DNA of 12,025 nucleotides from Cellvibrionales bacterium UBA4495 (GTDB lineage: Bacteria > Pseudomonadota > Gammaproteobacteria > Pseudomonadales > Porticoccaceae), in NCBI GenBank assembly GCA_002388905.1, contig DGNJ01000123.1:11951-23975 (forward strand), given 5' to 3'. How positions within the stretch are numbered: position 1 is the first letter of the stretch; the number at the start of each line of letters is the position of its first letter. Shown piece by piece: positions 6,041 through 12,025 of this stretch. The notes under the pieces are model-generated. The model was not told the DNA's origin. It was given only the letters and a program-made list of their open reading frames with translations, and searched no databases. Both the position numbers and the translations under genes were made by a program.

Positions 6041-7543
6041 TCATTCTTCGTCGCCCAACGGGGTCCGGCTTTCCAGACTGTTTTCACTGTCTTTTCCGTT
6101 GTCCCGGGAGGAATGCTCCCCGGGCGCAGGGCTGTTTTCCCCAAGGAGGCGGACATGGGCGCTGGGAGCTTCCCCTTCCTTGCCTTCGCCGAAGTAGAGG
6201 GTGCGGTGCGGGAAGGGAATTTCGATGTTGCGCTCGTCGAAGGCGGCTTTCATGCGCCGGTTGAACTCCCGGCCCACGAACCACTTGTCGTGGGCACGGG
6301 TCTTGAGCCTGGCCCGGACAATCACGGCACTGTCGGCAAACCGGTCTACGCCCATGATTTCCAGGTCCTCCAGTATGGCGTTGCCGTATTTGTCGTCGTT
6401 GCGCAAGTCTCTGGATATATCCTGCAGGCAGGCCATAACATCGTCGATATCCTCCCGATAGGCCACGCCGATGTCCATCAGGTAATAGTTGTAGCCCTTG
6501 GTGAGGTTGTCGACGATGCTGATTTCGCTAAAGGGCACTGTATAGACGGTGCCATCCAGGTCGCGCAAATCGATCTTGCGGATGGTTATCTTCTCGACGA
6601 TACCGACCCGGTCGCCGATCCTGATAACGTCGCCGACGGCAACCAGGTCCTCAAAAATGATGATAAAGCCGGTGATGAGATCACTGATCAGAGTTTGTGC
6701 GCCAAAACCGATGGCAATACCAATGACCCCGGCGCCCGCCAGCAGGGGGGTAATGTCGACGCCGGTTTCGGAGAGAATGATCAGCACCAGGATAATGGTC
6801 ATGATCACCAGCAGCGAGTTGCGCACGATGGGCAACAGTGTGTCGAGCCTCGCCCGGCTCAGCTTCCGGTTCTTGCCCGCGCCGTACTCCATGGCGAAAT
6901 TGGCCATCTCCCAGATGCTGGCAAACAGCAGCGCCAGCAAAAGGGTGGCAAAGGCGTAGGTGATCGCCTCCATGGCCTGGAAGTCCTCCGTCCTGCCGGT
7001 GGCAGCCGGCCAGAAGACGCGGGTCAAAAGGAAAATGAGAAAGACGCCGGCGAGCAGATAGCCAAACCACTTCTGGATGCTGAAATAGAGATCGAAGCGT
7101 TGCGGGGCGAGCCGAAAGCGCCTTCTCAGCCCGTCCAGTTTGCCGTTGAAAAAGTTGGCGGCCTTGTTGTTGCCATAGACCAGGACAAGTATCACCGCCA
7201 CATAGAGAATGAGCACGATACTTTTTTCGGAGGCTGTTTTGCTCAGCCCCAGCTTTTCCAGGTGCCCGGTATACTGTTTTGCCAGGTTACGGCTGATTTT
7301 GTCGATGTTGAACCACTCCGTCGCCTGCCAGGGCGACTCGTCGGCCGTTTCCTGCTGTTGTTCGAGAAGCGTCTTGAGGTTGGCGACAAATTCCTTGCGG
7401 GCGGTGGGGCTTTCCAGTGTCGCTATCAATTCCTCGATGCGTTCCCGCTCCACGTCCGCGGGGGGCTCAGCGGGACTCGTTTCCGCCGCGTTAAGCACGA
7501 GGGACACAAGCGCGAAAAAAAGAAAAATAAACCGTCTTGCCAT
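6041..7543 (-). CDS. MscS-family mechanosensitive ion channel
   Basis: Inner-membrane channel that opens under membrane tension to release solutes during hypo-osmotic shock. The 500-residue product starts with a Sec-type signal sequence (MARRFIFLFFALVSLVLNAA, residues 1-20), followed by a charged, probably periplasmic, helical region (about 30-105). Membrane spans follow at about 108-124, 161-177, 193-214 and 240-258, then the pore segment PLLAGAGVIGIAIGFGAQ (266-283) and its continuation to 300. The beta domain (about 303-350, GDVIRIGDRVGIVEKI) and the MscS C-terminal domain ending in NIEIPFPHRTLYFG (439-452) complete the family. An acidic, disordered tail of about 45 residues follows. This is larger than E. 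coli MscS (286) and closer in design to MscM-type members such as YbiO. ATG 7543 was chosen because GGGAG lies seven bases upstream and it begins the signal sequence; the open frame continues upstream to 7609. It is divergent from selO. Confidence 0.92.
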   Translation of the reverse strand: MARRFIFLFFALVSLVLNAAETSPAEPPADVERERIEELIATLESPTARKEFVANLKTLLEQQQETADESPWQATEWFNIDKISRNLAKQYTGHLEKLGLSKTASEKSIVLILYVAVILVLVYGNNKAANFFNGKLDGLRRRFRLAPQRFDLYFSIQKWFGYLLAGVFLIFLLTRVFWPAATGRTEDFQAMEAITYAFATLLLALLFASIWEMANFAMEYGAGKNRKLSRARLDTLLPIVRNSLLVIMTIILVLIILSETGVDITPLLAGAGVIGIAIGFGAQTLISDLITGFIIIFEDLVAVGDVIRIGDRVGIVEKITIRKIDLRDLDGTVYTVPFSEISIVDNLTKGYNYYLMDIGVAYREDIDDVMACLQDISRDLRNDDKYGNAILEDLEIMGVDRFADSAVIVRARLKTRAHDKWFVGREFNRRMKAAFDERNIEIPFPHRTLYFGEGKEGEAPSAHVRLLGENSPAPGEHSSRDNGKDSENSLESRTPLGDEE

Positions 7544-7697
7544 TAAGAAACTCCCGGGTGTCGATCGCGGGTTCGAATAGCAATCAGAACCCTGCCTAGC
7601 TGTGTGCAATGATAGAAGATTAGAGGCTTTTTTCCTCTGTCATGATGCGGGGCATTGTCCAGTGCCCTTAGACAGCATGCTTGGGACGGGCGTAACA
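7544..7697. promoter_or_regulatory. Divergent intergenic region between the mscS-like gene and selO
   Basis: About 150 bases that must hold promoters for both genes. I see no strong -35/-10 pair on either strand. A small hairpin AGAGG (7622-7626), loop of seven, CCTCT (7634-7638) is present. The only clear translation signal is the GGGAG for the channel gene on the minus strand (7551-7555). Confidence 0.4.
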
Positions 7698-9248
7698 ATG
7701 CATTACCATGGGTCGATTATGAACAATGATTCCCTCCGCCCGGGTGCAAGCGGCACAAGCGAGGCACGGCCCGGCGAAATGCCCCTGGAGAACAGCTACG
7801 CGCGGCTGCCGGCTTCGTTTTATTCGCGCGTGGCGCCGACCCCCGTGGCCTCGCCGGCACTGATCCGGCTGAACCGCTCCCTGGCGGACCACCTGGGCCT
7901 GGACCCTGACCTGCTGGCGTCGCCCGCGGGGCTTGAAATCCTGTCCGGCAACCGGGTTCCCGCCTCCGCCCGCCCCCTGGCACAGGCGTATGCCGGCCAC
8001 CAGTTTGGCAATTGGGTCCCCCAGTTGGGCGATGGTCGCGCAGTGTTGCTGGGGGAAGTGGTGGACCGCGACGGCATGCGCCGGGATATACAGCTCAAGG
8101 GAGCCGGCCCCACGCCCTATTCGCGAATCGGGGACGGTCGCGCTTCCATCGGCCCGGTGGTCCGGGAATATCTGGCCAGCGAACATATGGCCGCCCTGGG
8201 TATCGCCACCACCCGGGCATTGGCGGCGATAGCCACCGGAGAGCATGTCTTTCGAGAGCGGCCGGAGCCAGGCGGGATCCTCGCCCGGGTGGCCTCAAGC
8301 CATGTGCGGGTGGGAACATTCCAGTATATCGCCAGCCGGGAGGGTCGCGATGGGGTGCAAATTCTCGCGGACTATGTGATCGACCGTCACTACCCCGGCC
8401 TTGCCGATTCCGCCAACCCATACCTGGCCCTGCTCGAGGCGGTGAGCGAGAGGACCGCCGACCTGGTGGCTTCATGGCTCATGGTGGGATTTATCCATGG
8501 TGTCATGAATACCGACAACCTTTCCGTGGCGGGCGAAACCCTCGATTACGGACCGTTCGGCTTCGTGGACTTCTACGATCCGGGTACCGTGTACAGTTCC
8601 ATCGATGCTCAGGGCCGCTATGCCTACAACCGTCAGCCCGACATCGCCCAGTGGAATCTGGCCCGCCTGGCGGAAACCCTGTTGCCCCTTATCGACGAGA
8701 ACGGGGATGCCGCCGTGGAAAAAGCCTACAGTGTTCTGAGTGGCTATGCCCGGCGCTTTGAAACCCGATACCACGAAGGATTGCGCCGTAAAATCGGCTT
8801 GAGCGTCGCTCGCGACGGCGATGCGGAACTGGCCCTCGAGTTGCTGGAAATCATGGGCTCAAGTAATGCCGATATGACCCTGACATTCCGGCGTTTATCC
8901 TATTTAGATGGTACTGATCCCCGCGGTGACGACCCCGTGAGGGAGCTCTTCGCACAGCCCGGGGCGTTCGATGCCTGGGCCCGCAAGTGGCGACAACGGC
9001 TCGCCGTCGAAAATCGCGGCGAAGCCGAACGCCGAAGCGCAATGTGTGCCGTCAATCCCGCCTATATTCTCCGTAATCACCTGGCCCAGCGCGCCGTGGA
9101 TGCGGCAGTGGAATCCCTGGATTTTTCGCCCATGGAGAGGTTGCTGGAGGTATTGTCGCACCCCTACGACGATCAACCCGGGAATGGCGATTACAGCCTG
9201 CCGCCGAAGCCGGAGGAGCGTGTATTGAGAACCTTCTGCGGTACCTGA
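7698..9248 (+). CDS. selO: SelO protein adenylyltransferase (YdiU/UPF0061 family)
   Basis: Pseudokinase-fold enzyme that transfers AMP from ATP to Ser, Thr or Tyr of proteins, linked to the oxidative stress response. Motifs in order: YAGHQFGNWVPQLGDGRA, LKGAGPTPYSR with the ATP-contact Lys134, GDGRASIGPVVREYLASE, HGVMNTDN with the catalytic-type Asp273 and metal-binding Asn274, and DYGPFGFVDFYDPG with metal-binding Asp283. The Lys-Asp-Asp spacing equals that of Pseudomonas syringae SelO (113, 252, 262). The C-terminus ends CGT, keeping a Cys at the third-last position where animal SelO has selenocysteine. Start is uncertain: ATG 7698 (516 residues, G-rich tract 7683-7690), ATG 7719 (509) and ATG 7779 (489, nearest to the family length of about 480-490) are all in frame and none has a good ribosome binding site. 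No selenocysteine codon is needed. Confidence 0.93.
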   Translation: MHYHGSIMNNDSLRPGASGTSEARPGEMPLENSYARLPASFYSRVAPTPVASPALIRLNRSLADHLGLDPDLLASPAGLEILSGNRVPASARPLAQAYAGHQFGNWVPQLGDGRAVLLGEVVDRDGMRRDIQLKGAGPTPYSRIGDGRASIGPVVREYLASEHMAALGIATTRALAAIATGEHVFRERPEPGGILARVASSHVRVGTFQYIASREGRDGVQILADYVIDRHYPGLADSANPYLALLEAVSERTADLVASWLMVGFIHGVMNTDNLSVAGETLDYGPFGFVDFYDPGTVYSSIDAQGRYAYNRQPDIAQWNLARLAETLLPLIDENGDAAVEKAYSVLSGYARRFETRYHEGLRRKIGLSVARDGDAELALELLEIMGSSNADMTLTFRRLSYLDGTDPRGDDPVRELFAQPGAFDAWARKWRQRLAVENRGEAERRSAMCAVNPAYILRNHLAQRAVDAAVESLDFSPMERLLEVLSHPYDDQPGNGDYSLPPKPEERVLRTFCGT

Positions 9249-9541
9249 AAGCCGGGATTTGCCCTTGCTTCTCGGGACTCGATCCTGCAAAAATATTGCC
9301 GGCGCTTTCGAGAGGTAGGGTGGGGGAAGTGCGCAGCCCCTGTTGGTTGTTTTGAGCGTTCCGGCTTTCCAGTGACGGGCAACAGGAGGGAACCAGCCCT
9401 CGTACGCTTTTGGTGCTTCCTTCCGATATGTCCGGCAGGGTCCGAAACCCGCGACAGGACGACTGTCAGAAATTTATACATATTTGCGGATTGAATTCGC
9501 ACCCCAATAACAATCCATTGAATAATAAAGGATAATAATAT

Positions 9542-9557
9542 TGGCAGTATATTTGCC
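9542..9557 (+). promoter_or_regulatory. Candidate sigma-54 (RpoN) promoter
   Basis: TGGCAGTATATTTGCC matches the -24/-12 consensus TGGCACG-N4-TTGCW: the GG (9543-9544) and GC (9555-9556) elements have the required spacing of 12 and the core reads TGGCA and TTGC. Mismatches are the C and G after TGGCA and the last W. Transcription would start near 9568, about 74 bases before ATG 9642. GACAG-N5-CTGTC at 9453-9467, about 100 bases upstream of that start, could be an activator site. Single-site matches do occur by chance. Confidence 0.5.
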
Positions 9558-9605
9558 TCTAATATTGTTTTACTGTTGTCGGGTAGGGTTTGATGAATCT
9601 GGGTT

Positions 9606-9621
9606 TTGTAGATAACTACAA
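9606..9621 (+). other. Perfect hairpin/palindrome in the leader of the 86-residue gene
   Basis: TTGTAGATAACTACAA forms six perfect base pairs around ATAA. It ends 20 bases before ATG 9642 and lies downstream of the sigma-54-like element, so it would be part of the mRNA leader. It could act as an RNA hairpin or a dimeric-repressor operator; the sequence alone cannot decide. Confidence 0.45.
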
Positions 9622-9641
9622 TTTAAATCGGGTATCTAATA

Positions 9642-9902
9642 ATGTTGAGACTTCACCGCAAGCGCAGAAACTCGCCGATACCCCCGGACGACATTCTCAG
9701 GAAAATACTTACCCCTGAACAGATTGAAGCCATTGAACAGGTTCGGGAGGTCAGGCCTGAATGGAAGCTGGCGTTCGTGCGAAGACCGCTCTTCCATGAG
9801 CCTGTGGTTGTCTTTAAGGATACCCATACGGAAAAAATTCTGACCCTAAGTAAAAAAGGGCATTTCGACTTAACACCACGGATTGAAGTTCGCGAGTGTT
9901 GA
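9642..9902 (+). CDS. Unrecognised 86-residue basic protein
   Basis: I do not recognise this protein. It has no signal peptide or membrane span. The N-terminus is strongly basic (MLRLHRKRRN), followed by a Pro-rich turn, a predicted helix LTPEQIEAIEQVREV (residues about 23-37), and a strand-like C-terminal half (WKLAFVRRP, PVVVFKD, KILTLSK) with charged turns. Base composition is close to half G+C, noticeably lower than the surrounding genes, and the upstream region is AT-rich, so local transfer or relaxed composition is possible. The weak GG near 9630-9632 is the only candidate ribosome binding site. Support for its being real: an intact frame with plausible secondary structure, a candidate sigma-54 promoter upstream, and no better gene in about 900 bases. 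No function is proposed. Confidence 0.6.
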   Translation: MLRLHRKRRNSPIPPDDILRKILTPEQIEAIEQVREVRPEWKLAFVRRPLFHEPVVVFKDTHTEKILTLSKKGHFDLTPRIEVREC

Positions 9903-10175
9903 CAAGCGGCGTTCCGGTCAACGTTTTCCATGCCAAGGGGTCCACTCTTGCGCCTTAATCTGCGACGCGAGAGGGCCATTGGTTTGGCGCTTTCCTGGCG
10001 CCGTTAGTGCTTTGCCCAAAGGTGGCGACGTAAAATCCGGCGTTGCCAGGCCAGGGCCCGCATTCCGTCAGTTTATTCCTTCAGAAGTCAGCCTTGGATC
10101 CGTAAGAAGAGCTAACCGGAATTGCATATTCTGTTGTTGCCGGCCATCTGCCGGTGCCGTGCACCGGAGACGCTT
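9903..10175. other. Convergent intergenic region
   Basis: About 270 bases between the 86-residue gene and the 3' end of the TPR gene. No supportable gene. It holds a small hairpin GGCGC (9986-9990) / GCGCC (9998-10002) without a T run, and a strong hairpin at 10151-10167. Otherwise nothing recognised. Confidence 0.5.
10151..10167 (-). terminator. Hairpin at the 3' end of the TPR gene, possible terminator
   Basis: CCGGTGC (10151-10157), loop CGT, GCACCGG (10161-10167) make seven perfect pairs. It begins eight bases past the TAA stop of the minus-strand TPR gene. On the minus strand no T run follows; on the plus strand TTTT comes seven bases later (10174-10177). It could serve as a weak terminator or mRNA 3'-end stabiliser for either converging unit. 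Confidence 0.4.
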
Positions 10176-11873
10176 TTACAGGGCCGGCAACGCCACGTCC
10201 GCGGTTTGCCAGGCCTTGTCTAAATCCGCCGCCACGGCAGAGGCTTCCTCTTCCCGGCCCTGGCCCCGGAGCGCGGTGGCCAGGCCGTGCAATGACCAGC
10301 CATTTTGAGGAAAGTGGTCGAGATCCTCGCGGAAAGCCTGCTCGGCCTCTTCGAACCGGCCGGCTTTGAGCAAAACGGCCCCCAGGTCCTGGCGGGCGGG
10401 AACGGTCCATTCCGGCGGTTCGCCATACAACAGCCGGTCTTCGAGTTCGACGGCATGGCGCAGGTTGCCTTCTGCCGCGTCGAATCGATCGGCTGTTGCC
10501 TCGATCCAGCCGGCAAGGACTTTTTCGGCGATTGCCAGCAGATCCACGGATTGGTTGAATTCCATCTTGACGTCGTCCAGCGCCTTGCTGGCGATGATCT
10601 GCCGCAACTCCTCCAGTTCCAACGATGCCGCCGGGATGTCGCCTCGCGCTGCCAGAGCACGGCCACGGGCGTAGTGCCACATGCCGGTGGCGTGTACCAG
10701 TGATGCGTCTGGCGGGGTGGTGGCCAGTATCTCGTCCCACCTGGCAAAACGAATGCGCACCAGCAATGGGCGGATCGCCCAGTGTTGCAGGAAGTCCATC
10801 CCCGGGGCGCCGAGCATTTCCCGGGGCAGCAGGGTGGCTACTTTCTCCGCGGCGTCGATGGATGTTTTACTCTGACCGATCATCATGCTCGCAAAGGCCA
10901 GGAAATCATAGTTATGCGGGTAGTAGCCGGCTGTGTACATGCCCATGGCCGGGTTCTGGTCACGAATGTAGGTTTCGTCGGCATGGATCGCGTGCCGGTT
11001 GGCCCTGACGGCGTCATGGTAACGCCCGATCCGGATATAGATGTGCCCCGGCATATGGACAAGATGGCCGGCGCCCGGCATCAGGGACGCCAGGCGTTCG
11101 GCACAGTCTACCGCCCTTTCCGGGTAAACCTTTTCCACCGCATGGATAAAGAAATGGCAGGCACCCGGGTGCTTCGGATTTGCGGCGATCACGGTCTCCA
11201 GTTCATTCAGCGCTTCCGCGATTCCGGGTTTGGGTTTGCCCTCGGTGTCCCAGTAATCCCAGGGACGCAGATCCATCAATGACTCGGCGTATAACACGCT
11301 GATATCCTGATTATCCGGATAGGCCCCGGCCACCTTTGCCATGGCATCGGCATAGGCTCTATCCAGGTGTGCCCGATCCTCCGGCGGTTGTGCCGCGTAA
11401 CGGACTGCCAGGGCATCGATCAGGGCCTGCTCGGATTTGCCGGCATAACCCCGCCGCGCCAATGCCTCCTGTATTGCGGCATAGGCCGCCCGGCCCGAAG
11501 GCTCATCCATGGCCAGGTTTATGTTGGGGCCCCACGCCAGCGCTTCACCCCACCAGCACATGGCACACTCCGGATCCAGCCGCTGAGCTTCCCGGAACGA
11601 GCGAATGGCCTCCCCGTGGTTGAAGGCGTAGTAAAGGCGCATGCCCTGATCGAAGTAGGCCTGGGCGCCGGGAACAGCGGTACCGATGGGGTAATGATGG
11701 TCGCCGAGGTCCTCGTAAATCGGGACCTGTGCGCTCGTGTGGGAGGGATCCTGTGCCGAGCCGGATGCCCGGGTTTCTGCCGGCTCTTCCCCGGCGTCAA
11801 CCTGATTGCCGGCGGCAATGAGACAGCCCAGCACTGTTATCAGTAGACAACGTTCAATACCCTTGATAGCCAT
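10176..11873 (-). CDS. Secreted tetratricopeptide-repeat (TPR) protein, function unknown
   Basis: A 565-residue exported protein built of TPR-like helix pairs. The N-terminus has a basic start (MAIKGIER), a hydrophobic core and a probable Sec cleavage after VDA (residue 27); LGC at 15-17 could instead be a lipobox, but hydrophobic residues continue past it. TPR-type units are seen at about 70-115 (AYFDQGMRLYYAFNHGEAIR), 270-300, 390-420 and 495-560 (GRFEEAEQAFREDL). Distinctive conserved blocks are CAMCWWGEALAWGPNIN (103-119), CHFFIHAVE (239-247) and HMPGHIYIRIGRYHDA (273-288), which I associate with a recurring but uncharacterised family of periplasmic TPR proteins. The CxxC and clustered His residues could bind metal or haem. 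ATG 11873 was chosen for its AAGGGAG ribosome binding site eight bases upstream; the frame is open to 11918. It stands alone, facing the 86-residue gene. Confidence 0.85.
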   Translation of the reverse strand: MAIKGIERCLLITVLGCLIAAGNQVDAGEEPAETRASGSAQDPSHTSAQVPIYEDLGDHHYPIGTAVPGAQAYFDQGMRLYYAFNHGEAIRSFREAQRLDPECAMCWWGEALAWGPNINLAMDEPSGRAAYAAIQEALARRGYAGKSEQALIDALAVRYAAQPPEDRAHLDRAYADAMAKVAGAYPDNQDISVLYAESLMDLRPWDYWDTEGKPKPGIAEALNELETVIAANPKHPGACHFFIHAVEKVYPERAVDCAERLASLMPGAGHLVHMPGHIYIRIGRYHDAVRANRHAIHADETYIRDQNPAMGMYTAGYYPHNYDFLAFASMMIGQSKTSIDAAEKVATLLPREMLGAPGMDFLQHWAIRPLLVRIRFARWDEILATTPPDASLVHATGMWHYARGRALAARGDIPAASLELEELRQIIASKALDDVKMEFNQSVDLLAIAEKVLAGWIEATADRFDAAEGNLRHAVELEDRLLYGEPPEWTVPARQDLGAVLLKAGRFEEAEQAFREDLDHFPQNGWSLHGLATALRGQGREEEASAVAADLDKAWQTADVALPAL

Positions 11874-11906
11874 GGCACCAACTCCCTTTTTTACCGGCGG
11901 ATTAAG

Positions 11907-11935
11907 GTTATAGACCAACCGGTAACGTTTGCCAA
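11907..11935 (-). promoter_or_regulatory. Sigma-70 promoter of the TPR gene
   Basis: On the minus strand TTGGCA (11930-11935, five of six) and TATAAC (11907-11912, five of six) are separated by exactly 17 bases. The predicted start is near 11900, giving a leader of about 27 bases. This is the best sigma-70 promoter in the window. An inverted repeat TTACCGG (11891-11897) / CCGGTAA (11919-11925) brackets the -10 box, and a further TTACCG lies at 11942-11947, just upstream of the -35 box, which suggests repressor control. Confidence 0.7.
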
Positions 11936-12025
11936 TGACTTTTACCGATATAGCGTGCTTCGCGGCCGACCGCGGGCAGGAGGATCATTGCTCCATTCCC
12001 AGGGGGGACTTTCCTTTTTGTCGGC

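Larger units (their letters stand above)
9249..9641. promoter_or_regulatory. Gene-free gap after selO with an AT-rich promoter region
   Basis: Nearly 400 bases without a supportable gene. The first 200 are G+C-rich and show only a loose inverted repeat CCTGTTG (9339-9345) / CAACAGG (9380-9386). The last 170 (from about 9470) turn strongly AT-rich and hold an inverted repeat GACAG-N5-CTGTC (9453-9467), the pair CCAATA (9504-9509) / TATTGG (9539-9544), a repeated TAATATTG (9536-9543 and 9560-9567, 24 bases apart), a sigma-54-like element, and a hairpin just before the next gene. No clear terminator for selO was found. Confidence 0.55.

Noticed and set aside
6014..6043. GACC/GGTC repeat at the junction of the converging pilin-like and MscS genes
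   Set aside because: Only four pairs with a usable loop and no T run on either strand, so it is not a supportable terminator.
6113..7546. Long plus-strand open frame opposite the MscS gene
   Set aside because: Composition (rich in Asp, Gly, Gln, His) is typical of antisense reading in high-GC DNA, and the minus strand encodes a full MscS-family protein.
9339..9386. CCTGTTG / CAACAGG inverted repeat after selO
   Set aside because: Seven pairs but a loop of 34 bases and no T tract; too loose to call a terminator or operator.
9428..9535. 35-codon frame in the gap after selO (begins Met-Ser-Gly-Arg)
   Set aside because: No ribosome binding site at a usable distance, low-complexity Asn-rich end, and it runs over the regulatory inverted repeats.
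9883..10308. 141-codon plus-strand frame after the 86-residue gene
   Set aside because: Overlaps the 3' end of the TPR gene in antisense, has Arg/Ser/Ala-rich composition and no known motif.
11978..12025. AGGAGG followed by TTG (11988) and an open frame to the right edge
   Set aside because: Only 12 codons visible, spacing of four bases is short, TTG is a rare start, and minus-strand frames are also open there; cannot be supported.
1..12025. CRISPR arrays, tRNA or rRNA genes, insertion sequences, attachment sites, toxin-antitoxin pairs
   Set aside because: Looked for on both strands; no regularly spaced repeats, no cloverleaf-like sequences, no transposase or integrase motifs and no paired small toxin/antitoxin genes were seen by eye.

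Overview
The window is about 12 kb of high-GC, gene-dense bacterial chromosome. The proteins are of gammaproteobacterial type: a YdiI-like hotdog thioesterase, a cysteine-type intracellular PHA depolymerase, a KefB/KefC-like antiporter, an MscS channel, SelO and a type IV pilin-like C-terminal domain. The organism is best described as a PHA-metabolising, probably environmental, gammaproteobacterium; the genus cannot be told from the sequence. There is no rRNA, tRNA, CRISPR array, transposase or phage gene, so this reads as core or near-core chromosome rather than a mobile island.

Layout. Left block (1-3500, all +): the 3' part of a hotdog thioesterase, phaZ, a DUF2235 alpha/beta hydrolase and a SnoaL-like small protein, closed by a two-tier hairpin terminator at about 3457-3500. 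Middle block (3560-7543): a Kef-type K+/H+ antiporter (+), then an AT-rich regulatory gap with a perfect CRP-type palindrome, then a small membrane-anchored protein with a pilin-like disulfide-loop C-terminus (+). It converges on an MscS-family channel (-), which is divergent from selO. Right block (7698-11873): selO (+), an AT-rich gap with a sigma-54-like element and inverted repeats, an unrecognised 86-residue protein (+), and a large secreted TPR protein (-) with a good sigma-70 promoter at the right edge.

How the genes fit together. phaZ releases 3-hydroxyacids from stored polyester. The DUF2235 and SnoaL-like genes follow on the same strand and may be co-transcribed, but no shared pathway is proven. 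The antiporter, the mechanosensitive channel and SelO all belong to osmotic, electrophile or redox stress handling, so the middle of the window looks like a loose stress-response neighbourhood rather than one operon.

No clear new multi-gene system is visible. The most unusual pieces are the pilin-like protein without a canonical prepilin leader behind a CRP-type site, and the orphan 86-residue protein behind a sigma-54-like element. Start codons at 475, 1909, 2996, 7543 and 11873 were chosen by ribosome binding sites and differ from the longest open frames.
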